A stretch of 64,000 nt of DNA from Muscardinus avellanarius (taxonomy: Eukaryota; Chordata; Mammalia; Rodentia; Gliridae): NCBI GenBank assembly GCA_963383645.1, contig OY726566.1, positions 93,870,529 through 93,934,528 on the forward strand. The letters run 5' to 3'. The notes beneath the pieces are model-generated. The model did not search any database. It saw only the letters and a list, made by a program, of their open reading frames with translations, and had not been told where the DNA came from. This document shows, in pieces, positions 34,407 to 46,235 of this stretch. Numbering within the stretch: position 1 is the stretch's first letter; every line of letters starts with the position of its first letter. A program made the translations under genes and the position numbers.

Positions 34407-35960
34407 CAGCTGGATGTGGTGGTGCACGCCTATAATCCCAGCGCTTAGGAGGCCGAGACAGGAGGATTGCAGGTTCAAGTCAAGCCTCTGCAAATCAGTG
34501 AGACTCTGTTTCGAAATAACATAAAATAAATGGGCTGGGCATATAGCTCAGAGGATCCCCAGTACCACAAAATAAATAAATCAATAAAGATTCTTGTACA
34601 CAGATGGGAGTTCTTAAAGATAAATTTTGAAGCTGGGCGTGCGCTTGTAATCCCAGCATTCGGGAGGCTGAGACCGGAGGATGGTGGTTCCTGAACAGCC
34701 TCAGCTACTTAATGAGCCCCTCCGCAACTCAGTGGGACCCTGTTTCAAAATAAAGAATAAAAAAATAGAGCAGGGGGTGTAGCTCGGAGATCAAATTCCC
34801 CCGGTTTCCATCCCCCCAGACCCTCAAAAAAAAAAAAAAAGATAAATTCTGTGAGAAGAGGCACCCTGTCGGTTTTACCAGCCAGTGCCTAGCACCCTTT
34901 CTAGCACCCCCTTTTTTTCCCTGGCTCATAGTAATTTGCCCAACAAATACTTGACTAATGTGAAAAAAAAAAATTGGCCATATTTTTAAGGGGCCATACT
35001 GTAACCAGAGCAAGAGACTAGGTGGTGCCACAGATTTGTTCTCCAGATACTTGATTCAAATCGGCAGGAAAATATGTTTCATTCTTTGAAGAAAGATAGA
35101 GGGAACTTTCTCATTTCAAATCTCCATCTTCAGAGAACTCAAAGGCAAGGGAAGCTTTTAAAAGAGAAGTGGTTCCAGGCACGGTGGCGCACGCTTGTAA
35201 CCCTAGTACTTGGGAGGCTGAGACAGAAGGATCATGGAGTCCCTGCCAGCCTCAGAACTTGGGAGGCCCTCTGCAACTTACTGAGACCCTGCTTCAAAAT
35301 CAAAATGAAGTAGGGCTGGGGGTAGAGCTCAGAGGTAGAATGTCCCTGGGTTCAATCCCCAGTATCATAAAAAAAAAAATAAAATAAAAGAGAAGTGGCA
35401 AGGAGGAAAAAGTATGCATATATGCCGATTGACCGATCAACTTTGTAGTACTGGGAATCAGAAACCTTCTACCTCTGAGCTCTATCTCAGTCCTTTTTTG
35501 TTTTAAAACAAGTTCTCACTAAGTTACTGAGGCTGGCCTCAAATTTAAAATCCTCCTGTGTCAGCCTCCCAAGTACTGGGATTACAGGTGTGAGCCACCA
35601 TGCCCAGCTACACATACAGGTTTAGATAGCCCATGGGTCTCAGCTTCCTTGACGCCTATTAGGCCGGGGGGCAGCCCTGCAGCCTGTACTCTCAGCATGA
35701 GGAAATACAGCATGTGGAAAAACAAGTTATCAAGAAGTTATCAATTCAAGCTGGGTGTGGTGGCGCCCGCTTATAATCACAGCATTTGGGAGGCCGAGAC
35801 AGGATGATCACGGTTCGAGGACAGCCTCAGCTACTTAGTGAGGCCCTTTGCAACTCAGTGAGACCCTGTTTCCAAATAAAGAATAAAAAACAGGGCTGGA
35901 GGTATAGCTAGGAGGTAGAATGCCCCTGGGTTCAATCCCCAGTACCGAAAAAAAAAAAAA
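34407..35960. mobile_element. Cluster of five SINEs in both orientations
   Basis: Plus-strand elements lie at about 34407-34580, 34630-34835, 35173-35383 and 35750-35960, and a minus-strand element at 35440-35615. All keep the ID-like half and an A-rich tail. Confidence 0.87.
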
Positions 35961-37537
35961 AGTTAATTTTAAAGGGAGTCTGTCCATTTTAGGGGATTCT
36001 GTTTCAATATGTCTTCAATAGGGATATATTCTAAAAAAGAAATATGATCAATACAGACAGTTAAATATGAAGATGTTCATACAAAGATCCTTATTCATAA
36101 TAAAGTTTGTAAACATTAAATGTTAAATGTTCAGCAATAATAAATTTGCTTACACAACCATGGAACATCCACATACTACACTATCATGAAGTCATTAAAA
36201 CTCACATTTTTAACATATATAGGAAATACACATAAAAGAATATAAAGAACAAACTGGGATGTAGAGCTATATATATTCAGTATGATACTAATTTTGGCTT
36301 GTGGTAGAGAGGCATGGAAAAAACTGGAAAGAAATATGCCAGTAGTTCTCAGAAGTTGTCTGAGTCCTGAAGTTCAACAGAAAGTATAATGCTCACACTA
36401 GATTGCAAAAGCCCTGAAATTAGTACCCTCTTTTTTCAGCTTGCTTTTTCTGTGGCCTTACTCAGTTATTTGTGACTTGTGGTATGCAACAATTAATCAG
36501 AACAGCACACTTAAAATATAAGAAGAATGCTCAATCCTTCGCAGCCCCTTATCAATACCTTGTCAGTCATCATGTTTTCTGAAACCTCATTGATCCTACT
36601 TTCCAGTTTGTGAAACAGGAGGTCGGCCTCATCTCCCAAGGGCATCCTGGCCACTGGAAGTGACAGACACACAACATGCTGTTTAGCAGCCCTCGGGACT
36701 CCTGCAGCCTCTGTGGATGGATCGTATTTGTGCGCTGTATGCCTCAGCTGTGGGAATTGGATTCAGTGTGCAGTATCCACAGCAGAGTGTGCGCACTGCT
36801 GTTTGTTTTGAAGTAGATATATTTTCGTTCTCTCTTGGTAGGAGATTGTCAAGCACGAGGCACGAAGCCGACTGAGCTCGGTAATGTTGTCTTCTATAAA
36901 TTATCTGCCACGGTTACATTCAGGCTACTTGCAGATGATTTGGGGATTTGAGGATGCGTTTTCATTCAGAAATACACTGTCTACCGAGGTCCGCTCCTGT
37001 ATCACCCGCGCATGGCTGCAGCGATGGCCACTGACCTTCTGCCTTCCTGGGATGTTCACGGAGAGGGTCACAGTCATCTTACCATAAGGACCTGGAGCAG
37101 CAGCATCCTGTTTCCGTGGACAACGTCTGTGAGTGCTTCTTGGAGATGCCCTGGCAGAAATGATGAAGGGGACTGTGGGAAACTCTCTGAGAATGTGTTC
37201 CTGGTACCTCAGGAGAGGGGGTCCAAAAAGTGTGATCACTCTTGGATAATAAGAACTTCTAAGACTGGCCGAGAGTCTGTGGCCACCTGGGGAGGAGGAG
37301 AAATTCTCCTTCAGGTTCTGAGTCAAGGGATGGATGCAGATGCAGCAGCGGAGGCAGGCAGCCTTCAGACCACATGGAAACCATCTCCTTGACAGGTGGT
37401 GGCAGTGACAGTAGCACATTCTCTTCAAAACTAGGACGGTGTTGCCAGGTGGACAGAAAGCTCTGAACCACGCCCTCATTCCTCCCTCCACCCCAAAGCA
37501 GAACAAGGTCTAAACTACAAGTGTTTTGTTGAGTATA
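35961..37537. other. Intergenic unique sequence with overlapping opposite frames
   Basis: Opposite-strand open frames at 36925-37506 (193 codons, minus) and 37012-37392 (126 codons, plus) overlap. I recognise neither and see no splice context or repeat source, so neither is called as a gene. Confidence 0.35.
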
Positions 37538-37733
37538 ATTTTTTTTTTTTTTTGTACTGGGGACTGAAGCCAGGAGCATTCTACCTCTATACCCCCAGCC
37601 CTTTTTATTTTGAAACAGGGTCTCACCAGGTTGCTACAAGTATCGCTAAGTTGCTAAGGCTGGTCTCAAACCTGTGATCCTCCTATCTTAGCTTTCCAAG
37701 TAGTGGGGTTACAGGTGTGCACACCTGGCCCGT
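37538..37733 (-). mobile_element. SINE, antisense
   Basis: T-run, then GTACTGGGGACTGAAGCCAG and the inverted B1-like half. Confidence 0.85.
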
Positions 37734-39959
37734 TGCCCTGCTTTACCTGCCCCACTCCAGTCCTTTGTGCTGCTTGTAAGCCAGAGGAATGGACAGCCTC
37801 ACATCCAGGGAGATGCCAGACAATGCTTCCAGGGACAGGCGCTGGAGCTGCAGGGTCACCAGGCGTGGAGACCCCAATTACTAAGAGCAAGCAATATTCA
37901 GAAGCCCTCCATTCATTTTCTAAACGTCGCATAAGTCTTCTGAATTTTTGTTCTGACCCAGGGAGTCCCAGAGCTCCACCAGCCTGGCAGAACAGGGGCA
38001 GGAGGCAGTTCTTTACATCAGTTTCACTATGTCAAATATATGTGTCTTTCCCATCACAATCCTGTCTGTGGTCCAAAGTACACATGCACCTGTTGCACTC
38101 ACACCCTCTGGGGCGCTGGGGGCTGTGATTCTTGAGCACCGATCACAAAGTGGGGCATTCCAATGACTTGAACGCATTTCAAGGGATGTCAACAAAAAAC
38201 GTTTGCCCACCCCCCCCCCAACCCTGGAGGCAGGAAGCCCTTTGTCTTTCTGCAGATGACAGCAAAGTGTCAATCTTCGCGATGGCAAAGTGCCTTCTGT
38301 CACTTCAGCCACCTGGGTTTTCTGTTGCCTCTCGTGGTTATATATGTTACCAAGTCCGCTTCTCTTTGCATAATTAACAACCCTCTGCAGTGGGTAGTGG
38401 ATGATGAGAAGGGAACTCTGGGAAGAGGTGATTTTAATTCATCCCGGGTCTCCTCCAGGAAGACGCAGGCTTCTTTACCCAATGTACTCATGACACCGTG
38501 GGTAATTTACACGTGGCTTTTGTAGAGTGGTTCACTAGCCAGCTTGGGTGTATATTACTGTGAATCGCTGCATGCTGTGCGCTTACAAGATTAAGAAGGA
38601 AGGAGAGAATCGCTAATCTTGTCAGTCCAACTGTTTTCTTCCCTGATAACATTTGTGTTATTACACTTTGGGTGATGAAAGATTGTAATTGGCTGTTGAC
38701 ACTGATTGAAGGAAGGAGACGTGGGTTTTTTTTTTATTTTTTAAAGAGAATTAATTAGCTTGGTGCGGGAGGTAACACAATTCAAAGCGGCGGCTCACCC
38801 AGCTGCAAAGCACAAGTGAACTGTCAAAGAGGGTTTTCATCTCTTTCTTCCCCACCTGTTTTTTCTCCTTTTGATAACATCTTTTCCTAGATTTAGCACA
38901 TTAAGAACGGGCCCACCAAAGGAAGGAGGGAGGGTGGCGGAGGAGCCTTCAAAAGGAAAAGAAAAAAATGTAGCTTTCAGAATTTGCGGCAGAAAGTCTA
39001 TGAATGTGTGTTCCATTTCCATGCATTAAAGCGATGTTTAAGGAAGGCGTCATAGGCAGGAAGCTCGGCCAGCTCCCTTCCTGCCACTCAAGCTGGGTTC
39101 AACCAGGAACAAACATTTGGGACCTCATCACTTGTGCAGTAGCCAGAAAAAAAAAAAAATCCAGATAAACTTACATGTCCTGGTTTGCTTTCTTTTCAGT
39201 GTAGACAGAGTGTAAGATCAATGGAAATTTGCCATCTTGCAAGGAACGCTACGTGCATGAACTGCAACCAGGGGGATGTTTTCATCCCTGAGTAGAAAAT
39301 GGGGCCCCAAGAACGAGGAGGCAGAAGCCACGTGGCTTCTCACTAGTGCCCCTGATAACTCACAGGGAAGAATTCTTGTTTCTTGTTTCCACACAACTGG
39401 AAGTGCTGCTTGCCTAGAAGTCTTCATTCTCCAGGGGGGTCCACCATCATCAAAGAATGCAACAAGGAATGGAGACTGTCACCCCTCACACCTACCTTCT
39501 TATGCGTGGAAGCAGCAGGCAAAGACAAGAAGTACTGCTATGGCTGCATGGTTCCCGGCTCTCCAGGGGACACAGGGTTTCTTCTGAGGATAAGGAATAC
39601 TTGAAACACAGTTGCTCCCAGGGAGCTCTCTTAGTAACTGACATGTCCAGAGGTAGACGTTAATAAAGACAACACTACCACGGTAGGCTGGATCAGACTC
39701 TTCAGGAATGAAGGTGTGGGTCGTTCCAAAGGACAAGACCCATTGTCGCCAGAAAAGCTAGAAGATATGGCGAACACGGTGAGGGTGGGGTAAGACCATT
39801 ACAAATACCAACAACTGCTTCACGAACAGCTGCTAAACTGAGGCTAGTAACAACCCTGCATGCTATTCCTTGCATTATGAATATATTAGTACCTTAACAT
39901 CAGGAAATTGATCTTATCATCAATACAAATTCTCCCCCTTCTATTTTATATAAGAAGTA
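37734..39959. other. Repeat-poor intergenic stretch, possible conserved noncoding DNA
   Basis: No SINE or L1 was seen in 2.2 kb. Bases 38560-38860 contain homeodomain-like cores (AATTAATTAGCTT) and a GATGAAAGATTGTAATTGGC stretch. No exon is supported. Confidence 0.4.
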
Positions 39960-40095
39960 TGAGCCAGTCATGGTAGTGCATGCTTATGATCCTAGTATTT
40001 AAAAAGCTAAGACAGGAGGATCATAGGTTTGAAATCAGCCTCAGCAACTTTAGTAAGACTCTCAGCAACTAGTGAGACCCTGTTTCAAATTTTAT
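39960..40095 (+). mobile_element. Older SINE, left part (split by a 6.5-kb insertion)
   Basis: The B1-like half runs to CCCTGTTTCAAATTTTAT and stops. The missing ID half appears at 46636-46705, after the composite retroposon block. Confidence 0.9.
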
Positions 40096-40489
40096 TTTTT
40101 TATATATACTTATTTATTTATTTATTTATTTTTAAATTGGTGCATTGTAGTCATATATCAATCACATTGGAGTACAAGACTTGAGAAGATATATAAGCAC
40201 ACATCATCCAATTAGCCCTCATCCAGCCCCCATCCCATTCCTTCTCCCTCCCTTGATCCCATGCTTCTTTGGTGATTAACTTTGATACATTTGTTTATGT
40301 TTGTATTTGTTATGTACCTCCTGCGTTTTAAAGAGCCTCCGTCCATACCCTCTGATTGGTCACCTTAGTTGCTTCACTATAGGGCCCTTTCTATAGCTCA
40401 ACCTCTTCCTGTTGATTAGGGGAAGCATCTGATTTATATTTTCTGCGATATTTCTCTGTGCATGCCACGTTGCAAGTACCGATCCCACT

Positions 40490-41225
40490 CTTGACGGCCC
40501 CAGTAGTGGCCTGGCTACCCGGTGGACTGATCCAGACCTTGCTGGCTCAAGCAGCGGCCTTGCCTCATGGGAGGCCCCGATTCTGGTCTCACTGGCCCTG
40601 ACACCAGCCTAACCCCTAAGCTGGCTCCGATTCCGGCCTCGGAGGCCGCAGTAGCGGCCTTGCCTCACGGCAGGCTCCAATACCAGCCATTGGCCCCGGC
40701 ACCAGCCTAACCCCTCGGCAGGCTCCGATCCTGGCCTCGGGGGCCCCAGCACTGGCCTAGCCTCACGGCAGGCTCCAATCCCGACCTCTCTGGCCCCAGC
40801 ACCGGCCTAACCCCTCGGCAGGCTCCGATCCCAGCCCCAGAGGCCCCAGTAGCGGCCTTGCCTCCTGTCAGGCTCGGATGCCGGCCGTTGGCCCCAGCAT
40901 CAGCCTAACCCCTCGGCAAGCTCCAATCCTGGCCTCAGAGGCCCCAGCACCAGCCTTTCCTCATGGTGAGCTCCGATCCTGGCCTTGCTGGCCCTGGCAC
41001 CAGCCTAACCCCTCAGCAGGCTCCAATCCCGGCCTTGAAGGCCCCAGCACCAGCCTTGCCTCACGGCAGGCTCCGATCCCAGTATCACTGGCCCCAGCAT
41101 TGGCCTAACCCCTCGGCAGGCTCCGACCTCGGCCTCAGAGGCCCCAGTAGTGGCCTTGCCTCACGGCAGGCTCCGATGTCGGCCATTGGCCCCGGCACCG
41201 GCCTAACCCCTTAGCAGGCTCCGAT
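40490..41225 (-). repeat. 50-bp minisatellite in copy C
   Basis: Units fall exactly at 50-bp steps (for example 40931, 40981, 41031, 41081). A unit with CCTAACCCCTCGGCAGGCT alternates with one with CCTTGCCTCACGGCAGGCT. Confidence 0.92.
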
Positions 41226-41695
41226 CACTGTCTCTGGGATTATTATTTCAAAGGTTCCAGGTGTAATGTATCAGATCTCTGCCTCCCCTGAGTACTGGCC
41301 ACTGCCATTGCCACTGCCTCCACCATTTCAAATCCTTCCCAGGCTCTTTTTCCACTCTGAATGTTGTCCAGTGTTCCTAAGCATGCGTGACGGTAGCATT
41401 CGACATTTGGTGTAATTTCTCCAAAAAAAATAAGGTTGGTAGGATCCGATTTCTGCTTCTCCTGAATACAAGTCTCCACCGCCATCACGGAGACCGCTTT
41501 CAACACTGCCTTTCTCCTTGGTCTCCGCTAAACTCTCTCCTTACAGGTGATGTCCAAGGTTCCTAACAATATAGAGAAACAGCAGTCCTCCTTCACGGGG
41601 TATTTTTCCATAAGTTCCATTGCATTTAGATAAGTTTTATCTGCATCTCCAGTGTCCTGGCATCCGCAATGGCTTTCTTAACTCCTCTCCGATAT

Positions 41696-41744
41696 TTTTC
41701 TTTTTCTTTTTCTTTTTCTTTTTCTTTTCCTTTTTTTTTTTTTA
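41696..41744. repeat. (CTTTTT)n microsatellite and T-run
   Basis: About six CTTTTT units, then a T-run. It corresponds to the expanded A-tract between modules in copies A and B. Confidence 0.9.
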
Positions 41745-41816
41745 ATAAGAGAAGACAGTATATGTGGTTTGAGGAGGTAGTGGGATCAGGTACTCAGTAG
41801 CACTGTGACCTGGTAG

Positions 41817-42210
41817 GTTTCCCCATGGGTCCAGAGTGCTCCGCAGTACTCTGCCTGGGGCCCAGGGTCTCGCGACCTGGGCCCCGGCTAGTGTGCCCCA
41901 TGTGACCCCTGCCCAGGACCCAGGGTACTGGGCCCGGTTTCTCCAGGGGTCTGGTGTGCTACGCGCGGTTTGGCCCGGGGCCCAGAGTCCTGCGACCCAG
42001 GCCTCGGCTGGCGTGCCCCGGGTGACCCCTGCCCGGGACCCAGGGTACTGGGCCCAGTTTCTCCAGGGGTCTGGCGTGCTACGCGCGTTCCGGCCCGGGG
42101 CCCAGAGTCTCGCAACCTGGGCCCCGGCTTGCGTGCCCCGCGCGACCCCCTCCCTGGAACCAGGGTACTGAGCCTGGTTTCTCCAGGGTTCTGGCGTGCT
42201 ACGCGCAGTC
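41817..42210 (-). repeat. CpG-rich 120-bp tandem repeat (5' module of copy C)
   Basis: The phrase GTTTCTCCAGGGGTCTGG recurs at exact 120-bp steps (41817 diverged, 41937, 42057, 42177 partial). The unit contains several CpG sites (CTACGCGCG, GGCCCGGGG). Because 120 is divisible by three, the open frames on both strands repeat every 40 residues; I do not treat them as genes. Confidence 0.9.
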
Positions 42211-42830
42211 TCAAATTTTTAAAAAATAGGAGATTAGCAGAAGATGGCTGTGGCCGTGGTTGCAATGGCGACCGCGGCTGCCAAAAAGGACATGCATTCC
42301 TCGGAGAAGCTCTTGACACCAGATTCTGATTTAATATCTGATTGGGACAACTTAAAGAGATATTTCCAGCCGTGACTTCCTATCTAGAATACAGGAGAGA
42401 CAGTGGATAACGGCAGAATTAGAAGCAAGATGACAAAGAGGCTCACACCATGCAAGAAAGGTGATTTTTGGAAGAATATCCCAGAAGGGATTAGAGAAAA
42501 GACCTCCTCAGCTGTGCATGCTGGGGACTCTTAACAACATACCTTGTAAGAAAAATGATTTGGATGTGGTGAAGAAAGCCCAGCAGTGCCAGGTGGGAAG
42601 CTGAGCCACACGTCCCAGGGAGCTCAGCACGCCACGCTCCTCTATTCTGCACTGGGGTTCTTGTTGCACTCGGAACAGCAGATCCTGTTCTACTCTGTGA
42701 GGCTGTGGGCCTTTGCTCTTGGAGGGTAGATAAAATTCATTGCTGCTGAGTGCTCAATCCCACAGCCTCTTCAAAACACACATACTGTCTTCTCTTACTA
42801 AAAAAAAAAAAATACTGGAAAGGGGTCAAG

Positions 42831-43500
42831 ATGGTGGCAGCGGCAGCCAGGATTCAGGAGATACAGACAAATCCTATCCAATTCAACTGGAACTTTTGGA
42901 AAAAAATCCCCGCAAAGAGGACTGCTCCTGCCGCACATGCTTAAAAATTCTGGACATCAGGTCATGTAAGGAAGGAGCTCAGTGGAGAACCAGGAGGAAG
43001 GCAGTGGTGGTGGCAGGGGCAGCGACGGTATTTGGGAGAGGCAGAGATCTGATCCAACCCACCCTGATCTTCTGAAGAAATTGCCCCAAAGGTAGAATGC
43101 TACCACCGCACACGCTCGGGAATGTGGGACAACATTCTGTGTGAATAAGGTGCTCGGAAGAGAACCGAGATGGCTGTGGCAGTGGCAGTGGTGGTCAGTG
43201 TTTGGTAGAGGCAGAGATTCAATCCAATCCACCTCATAATTTTAAAGAAATATCCTCAAAGGTATACTGCTACTGCCGCACATGCTCAGGAATTCTGGAA
43301 AACAAACTGTGTGGGAAAGGTGTTCAGGAGAGAACCGAGATGGCAGTGGTAGTACTGGAGGTGGTGTTGACCAGAATTTGGAGGGGCAAACAGATCCAGT
43401 CCAGTCCACCTTGAACTTTTTGAGGAAATTTCCCCAAAAGTAGACTGCTCCTACCACACATGCTTGGGAATTCTGGACAACATGCTAAGTGGTAAAAGGG
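42831..43500 (+). repeat. ~165-175-bp tandem monomers in copy B
   Basis: AAGATGG/GAGATGGC motifs occur at 42831, 43170 and 43340, with a mutated version near 42995. Each is followed by a GTGG/GCAGTGG triplet-like run, then a GCAGAGATC.GATCCAA string and CCGCACATGCT..GGAATTCTGG. Confidence 0.85.
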
Positions 43501-43772
43501 TTTGGGGGGTTTCAGAGGGAACCCTGCATAGCCTGGATGAGCTGCCAACTGTGTGTTCTGGGAGTCATCAGCCCTCATGGCCACTGCGCTCCTCTGTGCA
43601 GAGTGGGTGGCCAGGGTGGACGTGGAGCAGCAGAGCCTGCTTTCCAAAGTGAAGCTGTGGACCTCTGTCTTTGGAGAGAAGACAAAATTAATTGCCACTA
43701 GGTATTTGGGTCCCAGCTTTCGCAAAAGACATATACTGCTCTCTCATATTAAAAAAAAAAAAAATGGAAGAA

Positions 43773-43981
43773 CGCCGGGCGTGGTGGCACACACTTGTAA
43801 TCCCCACGCTTAGTAGGTGGAGACAGGAGGATTGAGCAGTTTTGCGGCCAGCCTCGCTGGCTTGAGAGACCCTGTTTCCAAATAAAAATAGAAATAAAAA
43901 TAGGTCTCCGGGAGTGTATCCCGGAGGTAGACAGGTGTCCAGGAACCTCAGTACCACCAAAAAAAAAAAAAAAAAAAAAAA
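43773..43981 (+). mobile_element. SINE module embedded in copy B
   Basis: Young-type SINE with a poly(A) of about 23, in the same internal position as 27612-27822 of copy A. Confidence 0.88.
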
Positions 43982-44033
43982 TCTGCAGACAACCTGCTCA
44001 TAGTGATAGAGACCAGAGCCCAATGCACAGCAA

Positions 44034-46235
44034 GGCCAGTGCCAGGGCCTCTGAGTCCAGGATAGAAGCCTGCCATGCAATGAGCCCTGTGCTGAGGCCA
44101 GCAAGGCTGGGATGGGAGCCTGCCTTAAGGGAAAGCTGGTGCCGGGGCCAGCGAGGGTGGGATCCGAGCCTACCATGAGGCAAGGCTTGTACTGGGGCCT
44201 CTGAGGCCTGGATCAGAGCCTGCTGAGGGGTGAGGGTGGCGCTGGGGCCAGCGAGGCCGAGGTCAGAGCCTGCCATTAGGCAAGGCTGGTGCTGAGGTCT
44301 ACAAGGCTGGGATCAGAGCCTGCTGAGGGGTGAGGCCAGTGCCGGGGTGACCAAGGCTGGAATTGGGACCTGCCATGAGGCAAGGCTGGTGCTGGGGCCT
44401 CCTAGGCTGGGATTGGAGCCTACTGTGAGGCTAGGCCAGTCCTGGGGCCTTAGGCCAAGATCAGAGCCTGCCGAGGGGTAAGGCCAGTGCCGGGGCCAGA
44501 GAGGCCAGGATCGGAGCCTACCAAGGAGTAAGGTTGGTGCTGGGGCCTCCAAGGCCTGGATCAGAGCCTGCTGAGGGTTGAGGGCAGTGCTGAGGCCAGC
44601 GAGGCCGGGGTCGTAGCCTGCCATTAGGCAAGGCCAGTGCTGGGGCCTCTGGGGCCAGGATAGGAGCCTGCCGGGTGGCTAGGCCAGTGCCAGGTGGCTA
44701 GGCTGGTGCTGGGGCCAGCAAGGCTGGGATTGGAGCCTGCCATGAGGCAAGGCTTGTGCTGGGGCCTCAGAGGCAGAGATCAGAGCCTGCTGAGGGGTGA
44801 GGCCAGTGCCTGGGCCAGTGAGGCCGGGATCAGGGCCAGCTGTGAGGCATCGCTGGTGCTGGGGCCCCAGAGGCCGGGATCAGAGCCTGCCAAGGGTTGA
44901 GGCCAGTTCTGGGGCCAGCAAGGACAGGATCAGAGTCTGCTGTGAGGCAAGGCCGATGCTGAGGCCTTCAAGGCCGTGATTGGAGTCTGCGGAGGGGTGA
45001 GGCCGGTGCCGGGGCCAACAAGGCCAGGATAGGGGCCTGCCATGAGGCATGCCAGTGCTGGGGCCTCCGAGGCCTGTATTGGAGTCTGACCAGAGGTAAG
45101 GCTGGCGCTGGGGCCAGCGAGGCCGGAGTCAGAGCCTGCAGTGAGGCAAGCCAGTGCTGGGCACTCCAAGGCTGGGATTGGAGCCTGCCGTGAGGCAAGG
45201 CCAGTGCTGAGGCCTCAGAGGCTGAGATCAGAGCTTGCGGAGCCGTGAGGCTGGTACCAGGGTAAGTGAGGCTGGGATCGGGGCCTGCTTTGAGGCAATG
45301 CCAGTGCTGGGGCCCCGGAGGCCGGAATCGGAGCCTGCTGAGGGGTGAGGCCGGTGCCAGGGCCAGCGAGGCCAGGATCAGAGTCTGCCATGAGGCAAGG
45401 CCAATGCTGGGGCCTCTGAGGCCAGGATCAGAGTCTGCCAAGGGGTGAGGCTGGTGCCAGGGTGAGCGAGGCCGAGATTGGAGCCTGCCCAGGGGTGAGG
45501 CCAGCACCGGGGCCAGTGAGGCCAGGATCGGGGCCTGCTGTGAGGCAAGGCTGGTGCTGGGGCCTCCAAGGCCTGGATTGGAGCCTGCCTTGGGATTGAG
45601 GCTGGCTCCAGGGCCAGTGAGGCTGGGGTCAGAGCCTGCTGTTAGGCAAGGCTGGTGCTGGGGCCTCCAAAGCTGGGATTGAAGCCTGCTGATAGGTGAG
45701 GCCAGTGTTGGGGCCAGCGAGGCCAGGGTCAGAGCCAGATGTGAGGCAGGGTCAGTGCTGGGTTCTCCGAGGCTGGGATCAGAGCTTGCCAAGGGGTGAG
45801 GCTGGTTCTGGGGCAAGTGAGGCCAGGATCGGAGCCTGCCATGAAGCAAAGCTGGTGCTAGGGCCTGGAAGGCCAGGATTGGAGCCTGCCGAGGGGTGAG
45901 GCCAGTGCCCGGGCCAGTGAGACCGGGATCAGGGCCTGCCATGAGCCAAGGCTGGTGCTGGGGCCTCCAAGGCCAGGATCGGAGCCTGCCATGCAGTGAG
46001 GCTGGTGCTGGGGTCAGCAAGGCCAGGATTGGTGCCTGCCATGCGATGAGGCTGTAGTGGGAGCCAGCAAGGCCGGGATAAGAGCTTGCTTTAAGGCAAG
46101 GCTGGTGCTGGGGCCTCTGAGGCTGGATTCAAAGCCTGCCATGATACAAGGCCGGTTCTGGAGCCAGGTAGGCCGGGATCAGTGTCTGCCGGGTAGCCAG
46201 GCCATTGTCGGGGCCTTCAAGAGTGGGATCGGAAC
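44034..46235 (+). repeat. 50-bp minisatellite in copy B
   Basis: About 2.2 kb of alternating 50-bp units (TGCC(A/G)TGAGGCAAGGC type and TGCTGAGGGGTGAGGCC type). A 350-codon frame on the minus strand (44968-46020) is a product of this composition. Confidence 0.92.

Larger units (their letters stand above)
40094..42210 (-). mobile_element. Composite SVA-like retroposon, copy C (variant 5' end)
   Basis: Read on the minus strand it begins with a CpG-rich 120-bp tandem repeat (42210-41817). It then joins sequence homologous to copy B from about 42745 onward, with fewer monomers and no embedded SINE, followed by about 15 minisatellite units (41225-40490) and the L1-like 3' end (40490-40096, CAATGCACCAATTT). 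TCAAATTTT occurs at both ends (40085-40093 and 42211-42219), a likely target-site duplication. Compared with A and B it has an internal deletion and a different 5' module. Confidence 0.82.

Noticed and set aside
36925..37506. 193-codon minus-strand frame overlapping a plus-strand frame
   Set aside because: I recognise no family, there is no splice context, and both strands are open. It could be chance in GC-balanced DNA. A protein search would settle it.
41836..42319. Overlapping frames of 111-143 codons with 40-residue repeats
   Set aside because: They arise from a 120-bp tandem repeat whose length is divisible by three. Frames are open on both strands, with no start context or splice support.
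44968..46020. 350-codon open frame on the minus strand
   Set aside because: It lies wholly inside the 50-bp minisatellite. The array is open in several frames on both strands, the 50-bp period shifts the frame between units, and the predicted residues are low-complexity Pro/Ala/Ser.
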